Positions 28,966 to 38,217 are shown, counted from the stretch's first letter. The stretch: DNA of 64,000 nt from Acuticoccus sp. I52.16.1 (GCF_022865125.1 NZ_CP094828.1:4953219-5017218), one strand, 5' to 3'. Numbers and translations are program-made. The notes: generated from the letters alone by a model not told the origin.

Positions 28966-30063
28966 CTACCGGGCGAGCGGTTCCAGCTTGCGCCAGTCGA
29001 AGCGCACGCCGCAGCCCGGCTCGTCGGGCGCGACGGCGCGGCCGTCCTCCAACACCAGCGGGCGGTGGGTGTAGCGGTCGATGTGAAAGCTGTGCACCTC
29101 CAGCCAGCCGGCGTTCGCCTGCGCCGGCACGAGGCTGACGTTGAGTTCCTGCATGCCGTGGCTGCAGACCGGGACGCCCGCGGCCGCCGCCATGCGGGCG
29201 ACGCGCAGGAAGCCGGTGACGCCGCCGCAGTTGCCGGAATCGGGCTGCAGGAAGGCGAGGCGCGAGTGCTCCAGCGCCAGGCGGAACTCCTGCAGGGTGT
29301 GGAGATTCTCGCCCGCCGCCAGCGGCACCGTCGTGCGCTGAGCGAGGACGCCGTGGCCGGCGAAATCGTCCGGCGCCAGCGGCTCCTCCAGCCACACGAG
29401 GTCGAAGGGTTCGAACGCCTTCGCCGCCGCGCTCGCGCGGTCGAGGTCGTAGCCGTAGTTGGCGTCGACCATCAGCCGGGTGGCACCGCCGATCCGCTCG
29501 CGCACCGCGGTGAGCCGGGCGACGTCCTCGGCGACATCGGGCTTGCCGACCTTGATCTTGACCGCGGTGAACCCGCGATCGAGGTGGTCGCCGACGCTCT
29601 CGACCAGTTTGGGGAGGGGGAAATTGAGGTCGACGCCGCCCCGGTAGGTGAGGGGCTTGCGCCCCGCGCCGCCGGCCATCTGCCACAGCGGCTGGCCGGT
29701 CGCCCTACCGCGGATGTCCCACAGCGCGATGTCGATGGCGGAGATGGCGAACGAGGCGAGCCCGCCGCGGCCGACATAATGCAGCCCCGCCTGCATCATG
29801 TCCCACAGGCCGTCGATGTCGTCGGCGTCGTGGCCGGCGACCATCGGGGCGAGGTCATGGTCGATCAGCGCCTTGATGGCGTGTCCCCCGGCACCGATCG
29901 TGTAGGTATAGCCGGTCCCCTCCAGCCCGTCCTCGCGGACCACGGTGACGGTGATCAGCTCGAAATCGACCTGGACACCGTGCTTGGCGTCCTGCAGCGG
30001 CTCGTCGAGCGGGATACGGAAGACGCGCGCCGTCATGGCGCGGATGGAGGTGGGCGCGGACAT
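28966..30063 (-). CDS. Mandelate racemase / muconate lactonizing enzyme family
   Basis: A 365-residue enolase-superfamily enzyme. The catalytic Lys pair K169-x-K171 (VKIKVGK), metal ligands D200 (MVDANYG), E226 (WLEEPL) and E252 (GENL), and a His301/Asp274 dyad (CSHGM, QPDSGN) are all present, so it should be active. This arrangement belongs to the mandelate racemase-like subgroup (acid sugar dehydratases, racemases). The substrate is not predictable. ATG 30063 is preceded by AGGTGA. It is the last gene of the co-directional catabolic run. Confidence 0.9.
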   Translation of the reverse strand: MSAPTSIRAMTARVFRIPLDEPLQDAKHGVQVDFELITVTVVREDGLEGTGYTYTIGAGGHAIKALIDHDLAPMVAGHDADDIDGLWDMMQAGLHYVGRGGLASFAISAIDIALWDIRGRATGQPLWQMAGGAGRKPLTYRGGVDLNFPLPKLVESVGDHLDRGFTAVKIKVGKPDVAEDVARLTAVRERIGGATRLMVDANYGYDLDRASAAAKAFEPFDLVWLEEPLAPDDFAGHGVLAQRTTVPLAAGENLHTLQEFRLALEHSRLAFLQPDSGNCGGVTGFLRVARMAAAAGVPVCSHGMQELNVSLVPAQANAGWLEVHSFHIDRYTHRPLVLEDGRAVAPDEPGCGVRFDWRKLEPLAR

Positions 30064-30115
30064 CGGGGTCACCTGGACGAGGGAAGGGGGCGCGGGCCGC
30101 CGGGGCCCGCGCGGT

Positions 30116-30643
30116 TCAGCGGATGAACTGGTCGACGTAGTCTTCGCCGAGGCCGACTTCCGTGTAGTGCTTGCGGCACATCTCGATCTTGGTGAAGACG
30201 TCCTCGTAACCCATCGTGTTGCCGAAGGGGTCGACGTAGAGCATCACGCCGTTGACCTGGAAGTAGGTGATCATCTCCTCGACGTCGTCGGGCACGACCA
30301 GGGTGTGGGTCTCGCCCGGCGGCTCGAAGACGTAGCCGCCCTCGCGCGCCACCCAGTCGTGCTCGAGGTAGTACCAGCTCCCCTTGAGCACCCAGCCGTG
30401 CACCGGCTGCGGGTGGCGGTGGCGCGACAGGACGCCGGATTTGCGCACCCGCAGGAGGTTCATCCAGTAGCCCTGCGAGCGGTTGAGGCACAGCGGGCGG
30501 AACGAGACGTTCTCGGCCTGCGGCACCCAGATGCGCTCGTCCTCGGCCGCCGCGTCGGGGATGACGATCTCGGTCTGCGCGTCCTTGGGGAACGGCAGCT
30601 GATAGGGAACGCGCTTGTCTTTCTCTTCGGTCTGAACGGGCAT
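30116..30643 (-). CDS. Cupin-domain dioxygenase-like protein (2,4'-dihydroxyacetophenone dioxygenase family)
   Basis: A 175-residue cupin. Metal-binding motif 1 is HRHPQPVHGWVLKGSWYYLEHD and motif 2 is YVFEPPGETHTLV, giving a 3-His/1-Glu-type site. The arrangement resembles 2,4'-dihydroxyacetophenone dioxygenases, non-haem iron enzymes that cleave a C-C bond next to a ketone. The similarity is at family level, so the true substrate may differ. Ten bases separate it from the upstream SDR gene, indicating one transcript. Confidence 0.8.
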   Translation of the reverse strand: MPVQTEEKDKRVPYQLPFPKDAQTEIVIPDAAAEDERIWVPQAENVSFRPLCLNRSQGYWMNLLRVRKSGVLSRHRHPQPVHGWVLKGSWYYLEHDWVAREGGYVFEPPGETHTLVVPDDVEEMITYFQVNGVMLYVDPFGNTMGYEDVFTKIEMCRKHYTEVGLGEDYVDQFIR

Positions 30644-30653
30644 CGCCGCCTCC

Positions 30654-31358
30654 TCACATCGCAGAATAACCGCCGTCGACAGGATAGACGCATCCCGTCA
30701 CGAACGAAGCCTCGCCGGACAGGAGCCAGGCGGCGAGCGCGCCGACTTCGGCGGGCTTGCCCCAGCGACCCATCGGCGTTCGGCCGACGATGGGGTCGTT
30801 GCGGACGGGATCGGCCCGCAGCGCCGTCGTCATCTCGGTCTCGATCCAGCCGGGCGCGACGGCGTTGACGCGCACGCCGTCCGCCGCCCAGCGCCCGGCG
30901 AGCGCCTTGGTGAGCTGCGCCACGCCGCCCTTGGAGGCGGAGTAGGCCGGCACCAACGGCCCGCCGAAATAGCTCAGCATCGAGGCCGTGTTGACGATCG
31001 CCCCGCCCGATCTGGCCAGCAGCGGATGGGCCGCGACGCAGGTTCGCATGGTGCCGGTCAGGTTGATGTCGATGACGGTCTCGAACGTGTCGATCTCGTA
31101 TTCCTTGCCGCGCGCCAGGATGCCGGCGCAGTTCACCAGCCCGTCCACCCGGTCGAGGCCGGCGAAGAAGCCGTTGACGGCGGCGGTGTCGCGCACGTCG
31201 AGGATGGCGGTGGCGGCCTCCGGCTCGGCGGCGGCGTAGGCGTCGACCTCCTCGCGGCTGACGCCGGTGGCGGTGATCGCCCAGCCTTTCGCCTTGAGGG
31301 CGGCGGCGATGCCGGCGCCGATGCCGCGGGTTCCACCGATAATGACGGCGCTCTTCAT
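30654..31358 (-). CDS. Short-chain dehydrogenase/reductase
   Basis: A 234-residue classical SDR. The Rossmann motif is GGTRGIGAG (8-16), the NNAG-equivalent is VNCAG (75-79), and the catalytic set is Ser126, Tyr139 and Lys143 (YSASK). The C-terminal GCVYPVDGGYSAM is typical of this family. It is an NAD(P)-dependent oxidoreductase acting on a secondary alcohol or ketone. It lies in the catabolic run between the cupin and a TRAP substrate-binding protein. Confidence 0.92.
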   Translation of the reverse strand: MKSAVIIGGTRGIGAGIAAALKAKGWAITATGVSREEVDAYAAAEPEAATAILDVRDTAAVNGFFAGLDRVDGLVNCAGILARGKEYEIDTFETVIDINLTGTMRTCVAAHPLLARSGGAIVNTASMLSYFGGPLVPAYSASKGGVAQLTKALAGRWAADGVRVNAVAPGWIETEMTTALRADPVRNDPIVGRTPMGRWGKPAEVGALAAWLLSGEASFVTGCVYPVDGGYSAM

Positions 31359-31412
31359 GTCTCGTGCCTTCTCACTCTGGGCCGGCCCGGCGTCACCGGG
31401 CCGGCGAGGTCG

Positions 31413-32420
31413 TCACTGGGCGCGGTAGGCTTCGACCGCGGCCTCGAGCTGGGCGGGCCACTCCTCGCCGATCTCGCCGACGACCCACTCGCGCACCGCC
31501 GGCTGCGCCGCCTCGCGGAACATCTGCTTCTGCTCCGGGCTCACCGGCACCACCTCCATGCCGAGATCGGACAGGATCTTGGTGGCGTTGGCGTCCTGCG
31601 CCGCGGTCATGCCGCGGTGGATCGTCTTGGCGATCTCGACACACTGGTTGACCGCCTTCTTCTCCGCGTCGGTCAGGCCCTCGTAGAAGGCGTCGTTCAT
31701 CAGGTAGGCGTGCCAGGAGAAGACGTGCCCGTCGAGGGAGACGTACTTCTGGTGCTGGTAGAGGGAGGCGTCGACGATGTTGGTCACGCCGTTCTCCTGC
31801 CCGTCAACCACGCCCTGGCTGAGGGCGCCCGGAAGCTCCGGCCAGGCGACCGGCGTCGCCGAGGCGCCGAGGCTCTCGACGAGCTTGACCCACACCGGCG
31901 CGGTCATGACGCGCATCTTCAGCCCCTCCATGTCGGACGGCTGGGCGACGGGGCGCACGTTGTTGGTGAAGTTGCGCACGCCGTTGTCGGCGACGCCGAA
32001 CATGCGGATGCCGGTCTGGGCGAGCATGTCCTCCGCGAGCGCGTCGCCGAACTCACCGTCCATCACCGCCCACGCCATCGCCTGATCGTCGAAGGTGTAG
32101 GGGATCGCGAGCACCGCGAAGGGCTTGTACATCGCCGAGATCGGCCCGTCGTGGACGACGGCCATCTGCACGGTGCCGAGTTCCAGACCTTCCATGATCT
32201 CCGGCCCGCCGCCGAGCTGCGAGGCGGGGAAGATCTGCACGTCGATCGAGCCGGAGGTCTTGCCTTCGACGCAGCTTTCGAAGGCAAGGGCGGCGGCGTG
32301 CTTCGGGGCGCTGAGGTCGGCCGACTGGAAGTGCGCGTACTTCAGGTCCTTGGCCGAGGCGGCGCCGGCGGTGAGCGCGAGAGCGGCTGTCGCGGCCAGC
32401 AGCTTGGATGCGGTTTTCAT
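31413..32420 (-). CDS. TRAP transporter substrate-binding protein, DctP family (system 1)
   Basis: A 335-residue periplasmic protein. The signal peptide MKTASKLLAATAALALTAG ends near AASA, and the mature part starts KDLKYAHFQSADLSAPKH. The DctP fold is shown by IFPASQLGGGPEIMEGLELGTVQMAVV and LKMRVMTAPVWVKLVESLGASATPVAWPEL, which contains the conserved Arg that binds the ligand carboxylate. GGAGG lies five bases before the ATG. The order here is Q-M-P on the minus strand, so it follows its membrane components. Confidence 0.92.
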   Translation of the reverse strand: MKTASKLLAATAALALTAGAASAKDLKYAHFQSADLSAPKHAAALAFESCVEGKTSGSIDVQIFPASQLGGGPEIMEGLELGTVQMAVVHDGPISAMYKPFAVLAIPYTFDDQAMAWAVMDGEFGDALAEDMLAQTGIRMFGVADNGVRNFTNNVRPVAQPSDMEGLKMRVMTAPVWVKLVESLGASATPVAWPELPGALSQGVVDGQENGVTNIVDASLYQHQKYVSLDGHVFSWHAYLMNDAFYEGLTDAEKKAVNQCVEIAKTIHRGMTAAQDANATKILSDLGMEVVPVSPEQKQMFREAAQPAVREWVVGEIGEEWPAQLEAAVEAYRAQ

Positions 32421-32452
32421 AAGTCCTCCCATACGTTTGTTTTGGCGCATCG

Positions 32453-33739
32453 TTATTTTGCGAACCCGAAGATGTGCGGCACGAACGTGCTCACTCCGGG
32501 AACGAGAATCACGAGGAGCAGGACGACGATCTCCGCCAGCAGCAGCGGCAGGATCGCCTTGAACAGCCCCTCGAGGCGCAACCGCCCGACGGTTGCGATG
32601 ACGAAGAGCACCGGCCCGACGGGCGGCGTGATCATACCGATCGTCAGATTGAGCACCAGCATCATGCCGAATTGCAGCGGGTCGATCCCGGCCGAGAAGG
32701 CGATCGGGCCGAGGATCGGCGTCAGGATGATGAGGGCGGGCAGCGTGTCGATGAAGAAGCCGCAGACGAGGGCGAAGGCGGCGAGGATGAAGAGGATGCC
32801 GAGCTTGTCCTCGGTGATCCCGGTGATGGCGCCGGCGAGCCCTTGCGGGATCTGCAGGTAGGTCAGCAGCCAGGCGAAGATGGAGGCCATGGCGACGATC
32901 AGGAACACCGAGGAGGTGGTGATCGCGGCGGCCGCGAACGCCTCGTAGAGCCGGCGCAGGGTGAAGCGGCGCAGCAGGAGGCCGAGTGCGAGCGCGTAGG
33001 CGGAGGCGACCGCGCCCGCCTCCGTGGGCGTGAAGATCCCGCCCAGGATGCCGCCGAGGATGATGATCGGCATCACAAGCGCCGGCATTGCCGCGAGGGT
33101 GGCGCCGCGCAGCTCGGCGAACGTCGCCCGGTGCTCGCGCCCGCGGTAGCCGTGCCGGACCGAGACGATGTGGTTGGCCGTGGCGAGCGCCGCTCCAAGG
33201 AGGAGACCGGGCACGATGCCGGCCAGGAAGAGCCCCGCGACCGTCACCTGCGGGGTCGAGATGGCGAAGATGACGGCGAGAATCGACGGCGGGATGATCG
33301 GCCCGATGGTCGCCGTCGCGGCCGACAGCGCGCCGGCGTAGTTCTTCTCGTATCCCGCCGCGCGCATCATCCGCATGACGATGGCCGAGGGGCCGGCCGC
33401 GTCCGCCAGCGCCGAGCCGGAGATCCCGGCGAACAGCATCGAGACGAGGACGTTGACGTGGCCGAGGCCGCCGCGCACGTGGCCGACGAGCGCGTTGGCG
33501 AAGCGCAGCAGTGCGTTGGTGAGCCCGCACGCCGTCATCAGCTCGGACGCCAGGATGAAGAACGGCACCGCCATCAGCGGGAAGCTGTCGATCCCGTTGA
33601 ACATGCGCTGGGCGGCGACGATGGGGTTCAACGTGCCGTCCACCAGGATGGCGGTGATACCGGCGATGCCCATGGTGAAGGCGACCGGAACGCCCAGAAG
33701 CAGCGTGCCGAAGAAGAGGATGACGAGCGTCTGCGCCAT
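32453..33739 (-). CDS. TRAP transporter large permease, DctM family (system 1)
   Basis: A 428-residue membrane protein with about twelve spans. Family motifs include GIDSFPLMAVPFFILASELM, FAGISGSALADAAG, GPIIPPSILAVIFA and LNLTIGMITPPVGPVLFV. It forms the sodium-driven translocation channel for the ligand delivered by DctP. The start ATG overlaps the stop of the upstream small permease by one base (TGATG), so the two are coupled. Confidence 0.93.
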   Translation of the reverse strand: MAQTLVILFFGTLLLGVPVAFTMGIAGITAILVDGTLNPIVAAQRMFNGIDSFPLMAVPFFILASELMTACGLTNALLRFANALVGHVRGGLGHVNVLVSMLFAGISGSALADAAGPSAIVMRMMRAAGYEKNYAGALSAATATIGPIIPPSILAVIFAISTPQVTVAGLFLAGIVPGLLLGAALATANHIVSVRHGYRGREHRATFAELRGATLAAMPALVMPIIILGGILGGIFTPTEAGAVASAYALALGLLLRRFTLRRLYEAFAAAAITTSSVFLIVAMASIFAWLLTYLQIPQGLAGAITGITEDKLGILFILAAFALVCGFFIDTLPALIILTPILGPIAFSAGIDPLQFGMMLVLNLTIGMITPPVGPVLFVIATVGRLRLEGLFKAILPLLLAEIVVLLLVILVPGVSTFVPHIFGFAK

Positions 33740-34242
33740 CAGACCGGCCCGTCCGCTTCGGGGATGCCGGCGAGCTCGAACGTCTGGTCGACGAAGCGGC
33801 GGGCGAAGAAGGCGAGCTGCACCAGGAAGAGCGCACAACCCACGGGCACCGCCAGGTACGGGATCCCGCGCGAGATCCCGGTCGACATCGTCTCCTTGTT
33901 CCAGCCGAACAGGACGAATTCGATGCCGAGCCACACCATCACGCCCATGAAGACGAACATGACGAGGACGATGGCCCAGCGCACCACGCGCCCCAGCGGA
34001 GCCGGCAGCAGGTCGGGGAGGGCGGTGATCGCGACGAGCCGGCCTTCGCGCAGGGCGAGGCCCGCGCCGGAGAAGGCGGCGAGGATCATGATGTGGCGTG
34101 CCGCCTCCTCGCCCCACGCGAACGAGAAGCCGAAGCCGTAGCGGCCGACCACATTGATGAACACGATGGCGAAGACGATCGCCAACAAGGCCGCGACCAA
34201 CACCCGGTTGATCGCGACGATCCACGCTTCCGCCCTTGCCAC
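33739..34242 (-). CDS. TRAP transporter small permease, DctQ family (system 1)
   Basis: A 167-residue protein with four membrane spans and the DctQ features INVVGRYGFGFSFAWGEEAARHIMILAAFSGA and the paired hydrophobic C-terminal helices. The GTG at 34242 (VARAEAWIVAINRVL) is preferred because AGGGAA lies five to six bases upstream, and the resulting length equals that of the second DctQ of this cluster. An ATG at 34293 would add an odd Asn-rich N-terminus without an SD. It is coupled to dctM. Confidence 0.88.
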   Translation of the reverse strand: MARAEAWIVAINRVLVAALLAIVFAIVFINVVGRYGFGFSFAWGEEAARHIMILAAFSGAGLALREGRLVAITALPDLLPAPLGRVVRWAIVLVMFVFMGVMVWLGIEFVLFGWNKETMSTGISRGIPYLAVPVGCALFLVQLAFFARRFVDQTFELAGIPEADGPV

Positions 34243-34334
34243 GCCGTTCCCTAGTTTATTGTTATTTGTATTATTGTGTACCGACGCTGACATCCGGCCC
34301 CGCCGCCGTCAACGCTCCGCGACGACGCAGCCCC
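34243..34334 (-). promoter_or_regulatory. AT-rich gap inside the catabolic run, possible internal promoter
   Basis: This 92-base gap holds an AT-rich stretch (about 34252-34280) that stands out from the surrounding high GC. It lies just upstream of the first TRAP system on the minus strand, so a separate promoter for dctQMP, SDR, cupin and the enolase-family gene is possible. No consensus boxes were identified. Confidence 0.3.
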
Positions 34335-35222
34335 TCAGAGGCGGTAGAGACGCACCGCATTGTCGTGCAGCACCGCCTTGCGGTCGGCGTCGCCGAGCGG
34401 GGCCACCGCATCGCGGGCGGACCGCACCAGCGCGCCGTAATCCGTCCACAGCTTCTCGATCGGGAAGTTGGAGCCCCACACGCAACGCTCCGCCCCGAAG
34501 ATCGCGATCGTCTCGCGCGTGACGGTGGCGATATGGGCCGGATCGTTGCGGTGGATGAAGGTGCCGAGGCCGGAGAGCTTGGTCGCGACGTTGGGGAAGG
34601 CGGCGAGGCGCGCCATGCCGCGGCGCCAGCGCTCCACCGCCTCCGGCGCGTCGTCCTCCAGCATGCCGGCGTGCTCCAGCACGAAGGTGAGGTTCGGGAA
34701 CGCGTCCACCAGATCCGCGGCGTCCTCCATCTGCGGCGCGAACACCTGCAACTCGAAGAGCCAACCGTGGTCTTTCAGGCGGGCGAGATTGTCGCGGAAT
34801 TTGGGGCTCGCCATCTCGTTGGGGCCGGGGGCGAAGCGGTATTGCGGGTTCTCGTGCCAGTGGAGCTGCTGGCGCACGCCGCGCATCAGCGGGAACTCGG
34901 CCTGCGCGGCGAGCACATCGGCCGCATCGTCGGCGAAGAGGTTGCAGAAGCCGACGATGGCGTGCGGCCAGCCGGTGCGCTCCGCCGCCTCGGTGACGAA
35001 TGCCACCTCTTCGACCGCGCGCTCCGGCGCCCAGTTGGTCTGCACGTAGACCGAGCCGGCGACCCCCGTCCCCTCGACGTCGCCGAGAAACTCCTCGATC
35101 GGGTAGTCGCGCTTGATCGGGTCGTAGGGGCCGAAGATGCGCGGTACGGTGGGGCCCTGGAGCCAGGGCTGGTCGGCTTGGCGCCAGATGTGGTGATGCG
35201 CGTCGATGATGGGGTCGAGCAT
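34335..35222 (-). CDS. Amidohydrolase family protein (COG3618-type lactonase/decarboxylase fold)
   Basis: A 295-residue TIM-barrel hydrolase. The N-terminal metal motif is IIDAHHHIWR, later conserved segments are GVRQQLHWHENPQYR and LEHAGM, and the C-terminal one is CVWGSNFPIEKLW. This matches the amidohydrolase 2 group that includes 2-pyrone-4,6-dicarboxylate hydrolase and sugar-lactone lactonases. A lactone- or ring-opening step after the dehydrogenase is a reasonable inference. It is ten bases from the upstream dctM gene. Confidence 0.88.
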   Translation of the reverse strand: MLDPIIDAHHHIWRQADQPWLQGPTVPRIFGPYDPIKRDYPIEEFLGDVEGTGVAGSVYVQTNWAPERAVEEVAFVTEAAERTGWPHAIVGFCNLFADDAADVLAAQAEFPLMRGVRQQLHWHENPQYRFAPGPNEMASPKFRDNLARLKDHGWLFELQVFAPQMEDAADLVDAFPNLTFVLEHAGMLEDDAPEAVERWRRGMARLAAFPNVATKLSGLGTFIHRNDPAHIATVTRETIAIFGAERCVWGSNFPIEKLWTDYGALVRSARDAVAPLGDADRKAVLHDNAVRLYRL

Positions 35223-35231
35223 GGCAGAGCC

Positions 35232-36497
35232 TCAGAGCAGGATCACGGAGAGGGCCGGCACCAGGATGAGGAGCACCAGGACCGCCGCCATCGCCAGCAT
35301 GAACGGGATCACGCCGACGACGACGTCGCGCATCGTGGTGCCGGAAATGCCGGCGATGACGAAGAGGTTGAGCCCGATGGGCGGGGTGATCGCCGCGATC
35401 TCGATGTTGAGGACGAGGACGATGGCGAAGTGGATCGGGTCGATGCCGAGGGCGTGCACCGAGGGGAGCAGCATCGGCGTCACCACCGTGAGCAGCGTGA
35501 ACCCGTCGAGGAAGCAGCCGAGCACCAGGAGCACCGCGGAGGTGACGAACAGGAAGCCGAGCGGGGAGAGGTGGAAGGCGTCGATCCCGGTGACGATGGC
35601 GGCGGGGATGCCGGCGAGCGTCGCCAGCATGCCGATGAAGAGCGCGCCGGAGAGGATGAAGAGGATCGCCCCGGTCGAGCGCGCGCTCTCGACGAAGATG
35701 CGCGGCAGGTCCTCGAGGCCGATGGTGCGGTAGACCACGAGCGCCACGAAGAGACCGTAGACGACCGAGATCGCCGCCGCTTCGGTGGGCGTGAAGAACC
35801 CGGCATAGATGCCGCCCAGCACGATCGCAGGCATCAGCAGCGCCGGCGCCGCCATGCGGAAGGTGCGCCACAGGACGCACAGCGAGAAGGGCTCGGTCGC
35901 CCGGCCGTAGCCGCGCTTGAGCGCGATGGTGAAGGCGACGATGCCGATGGCGGTCGCCGCGATCAGCCCCGGCACCACGCCGGCGATGAAGAGATCCTTG
36001 ACCGACTGCTGCGCCATCTCGCCGTAGATCACGAACGTGACGCTGGGCGGGATGAGGATGCCGAGCGTGCCGCCCGCGCCGATGAGGCCGGCGGTGTAGC
36101 GCTTGGGGTAGCCGAGGCCCTCCATGGTCGGGATCATCACCCGCCCCAGCGCCGCGGCGGAGGCGACGGACGAGCCCGTCATCGCGCCGAAGATCGCCGT
36201 CGCGCCCGTGGCGCCGATGGAGGCGCCGCCCGGCACCTTGCCGACGATCGCCTGCATGAAGTCAAACAGGTATTTCGCGAATCCCGAGCGCAGCATGATG
36301 TTGCCGGCCAGGATGAAAAAGGGGATCGCGAGGAGGACGAAGCTGTCGAGCCCGGTGTAGATCGACTGGGCGATCTGCGTCGGCGAGGTGACGCCGGTGG
36401 TGAGGACGACGATGAGCCCCGTCAGCCACAGCGAGAAGCCGACCGGCACGCCCAGCAGCAGAAAGGCGAAGATCAGCCCCAGCAGGAGAAACGCCAT
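35232..36497 (-). CDS. TRAP transporter large permease, DctM family (system 2)
   Basis: A 421-residue membrane protein of the DctM family, with TGLDSFVLLAIPFFILAGNIM, FGAMTGSSVASAAALG, GTLGILIPPSVTFVIYG and IAAITPPIGLNLFVIAG. About twelve spans are visible. It differs clearly from the DctM of system 1, so the two are separate transporters rather than a recent duplication. It lies four bases from its small permease gene. Confidence 0.93.
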   Translation of the reverse strand: MAFLLLGLIFAFLLLGVPVGFSLWLTGLIVVLTTGVTSPTQIAQSIYTGLDSFVLLAIPFFILAGNIMLRSGFAKYLFDFMQAIVGKVPGGASIGATGATAIFGAMTGSSVASAAALGRVMIPTMEGLGYPKRYTAGLIGAGGTLGILIPPSVTFVIYGEMAQQSVKDLFIAGVVPGLIAATAIGIVAFTIALKRGYGRATEPFSLCVLWRTFRMAAPALLMPAIVLGGIYAGFFTPTEAAAISVVYGLFVALVVYRTIGLEDLPRIFVESARSTGAILFILSGALFIGMLATLAGIPAAIVTGIDAFHLSPLGFLFVTSAVLLVLGCFLDGFTLLTVVTPMLLPSVHALGIDPIHFAIVLVLNIEIAAITPPIGLNLFVIAGISGTTMRDVVVGVIPFMLAMAAVLVLLILVPALSVILL

Positions 36498-36500
36498 CGC

Positions 36501-37004
36501 TCAGCCTTCCGCCACATGGACGGGCGCAGCCGGGCGCACACCCAGGAGCCGCAAGGCGAGGCGCAGGCTGATCATCCCGAACGCCACCGGCACGACGAGC
36601 TGCGCCACCCACACGTCGAACGGCAGGTTGGAGTGGGCGAAGGAGATGCCGAACATGCGCGTCTCCTCCACGTAGCCGATGCCGTACCACGTCGCCGCCA
36701 GCGCGAAGACGAGGCACAGCGCGTCGGCGACCCGCTCCAGCGCCGCGCGGGCGCGCGGGCCGAGGGCGCTGGGCACGATCTCGACGCTGACGTGGGCCCC
36801 GTCGCGCGTCAGGCCGATGGTGGCGACATAGACGAGCGCGATCAGCAACACGCGCGACAGCTCGTCCGTCCAAAGGTGCGAGCCGCCGAAGAACCCGCGT
36901 AAGGCGAGCTCCCAGGTGACGATGAAGAGCACCGCGAAGAGGATCAGCCCGGCGAGGGCGTCCTCCACAAAGCGCAGCACCCTGTCGGCGGCTCGCAGCA
37001 GCAT
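36501..37004 (-). CDS. TRAP transporter small permease, DctQ family (system 2)
   Basis: A 167-residue four-span protein, with ALAGLILFAVLFIVTWELALRGFFGGSHLWTDELSRVLLI followed by RDGAHVSVEIVPSALGP. The ATG at 37004 overlaps the stop of the upstream dctP gene by one base (TGATG). The same frame is open upstream, but that part is a shadow of dctP. Confidence 0.9.
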   Translation of the reverse strand: MLLRAADRVLRFVEDALAGLILFAVLFIVTWELALRGFFGGSHLWTDELSRVLLIALVYVATIGLTRDGAHVSVEIVPSALGPRARAALERVADALCLVFALAATWYGIGYVEETRMFGISFAHSNLPFDVWVAQLVVPVAFGMISLRLALRLLGVRPAAPVHVAEG

Positions 37005-37987
37005 CACTGCTGGTAGCTCTTCAGCGCGTCGATCAGCTCCTCGCCGATCTGGCCGGCGAACTGGTCCCACACCGGCTGCGCGGCCTTCGACCACGCCTCG
37101 ATCTCCTCCGGCGTCTGGACGTGGACGTCCACGCCCAGGCCGCGCAGGTCCTCGAGCGCCTGGTTGGCGGCCTCTTCGGCGGCGACGCGGTTCTTCTCGG
37201 CGACCTCGACGGCGGCGGTCTGGATGATCTCCTGCAGCTCGGGATCGAGGCTCGCCCACCACTTGGCGTTCACCATCCAGGGGTAGAACGCGATGTAGTA
37301 GGGCGCGTAGTTCACGTTGCGGATGTCTTCCTGCCAGTCATAGATCGTGTAGCTGTCGGTCGGCACGTTCAGCGCGTCGATCAGACCTTGCTGGATGGCG
37401 GGCGAGATCTCGACGAAGTTGATCGAGACCGGCGTCGCCCCGAAGAGCTTCAGCATCTCCAGGTTGACCTTGCCCAGGCCGCGGAACTTCAGCCCGGCGA
37501 AGTCCTCCGGCTTGCGCAGCGGCGTCGCGCGGGTGCCGGGGACGAGATAGTCGAACGGCAGCACCGCGATCAGCTTGGCGCCCTTCGCCTCCGCCTCGGC
37601 GTAGGCCTTGGTGAAGAAGCCGTCGTCGATCGCGTTGTAGAAGGATTCGCGCGTCGGGAACGCGTAGGGCAGCTCGGAAACGGCGGACTTGGGCGCCAGA
37701 GCCGACCAGTAGGCCGAGATGAGGGTCGTCATCTCCGCGTCGCCGCGCAGCACCGCCTGGAGAAGGTCGAGGCCCTTGTAGAGGCTGCCGCTCGGATAGA
37801 GCGTCACCTCGATGCGCCCGTCCGAGCGCTCCTCGACGAGCTTCTTGAACTCCTGGTTGGCGCGGCCGGGGGTGATGTCGAGCGCATATTCGACGGGGAA
37901 GCGGATGGTCACGTCGGCGGCGGTCGCGGCGCCGGCGAGGCAGCACATGGCGGCCGCGACCGACGCGCGGGCGAGCGTCTTCAGCAT
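37004..37987 (-). CDS. TRAP transporter substrate-binding protein, DctP family (system 2)
   Basis: A 327-residue periplasmic protein. The signal peptide MLKTLARASVAAAMCCLAGA ends at TAA and the mature part begins ADVTIRFPVEYALD. Family segments are RIEVTLYPSGSLYKGLDLLQAVLRGDAEMTTL and GLKFRGLGKVNLEMLKLFGATPVSI with the ligand-binding Arg. AAGGAG lies before the ATG. It is the first gene of the run and lies divergent from the GntR regulator, so it marks the main operon promoter. Confidence 0.92.
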   Translation of the reverse strand: MLKTLARASVAAAMCCLAGAATAADVTIRFPVEYALDITPGRANQEFKKLVEERSDGRIEVTLYPSGSLYKGLDLLQAVLRGDAEMTTLISAYWSALAPKSAVSELPYAFPTRESFYNAIDDGFFTKAYAEAEAKGAKLIAVLPFDYLVPGTRATPLRKPEDFAGLKFRGLGKVNLEMLKLFGATPVSINFVEISPAIQQGLIDALNVPTDSYTIYDWQEDIRNVNYAPYYIAFYPWMVNAKWWASLDPELQEIIQTAAVEVAEKNRVAAEEAANQALEDLRGLGVDVHVQTPEEIEAWSKAAQPVWDQFAGQIGEELIDALKSYQQ

Positions 37988-38186
37988 GCGGGTCTCCTTG
38001 GGGATTGGGTGGGGGCGTCGACCGGGCGGGCGGCGGCGTGCCGATTCGGGCGCGCTGGGCACGAGCCCCGCTCACCGCGCCTCGGCCGCGATCCGGCGGA
38101 TCGCGCCATGTCCCTGATATTGAACCGACCCATGCGGGTCCTCCCGATGATGCCTCTGGCGGGCATTGACAGCGAGAGTGGACCCG

Positions 38187-38217
38187 ATTTTCGTATATCG
38201 TCAAGAGTTTCGAAAAT
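38187..38217. promoter_or_regulatory. Inverted repeat between gntR and the TRAP operon, likely operator
   Basis: ATTTTCG (38187-38193) and CGAAAAT (38211-38217) form 7-bp inverted arms 17 bases apart. The element is AT-rich in a GC-rich setting, contains CGTATATCG, and lies 25 bases upstream of the regulator start. Confidence 0.5.

Noticed and set aside
27464-29686. A 740-codon minus-strand frame through the hydantoinase gene
   Set aside because: Shadow of hydA and the enolase-superfamily gene; low-complexity Arg/Gly/Asp composition and no recognisable domain.
34236-36902. An 888-codon plus-strand frame across the TRAP genes
   Set aside because: Antisense shadow made of Asp/Arg/Glu/His repeats; the opposite strand encodes clear DctM and amidohydrolase proteins.
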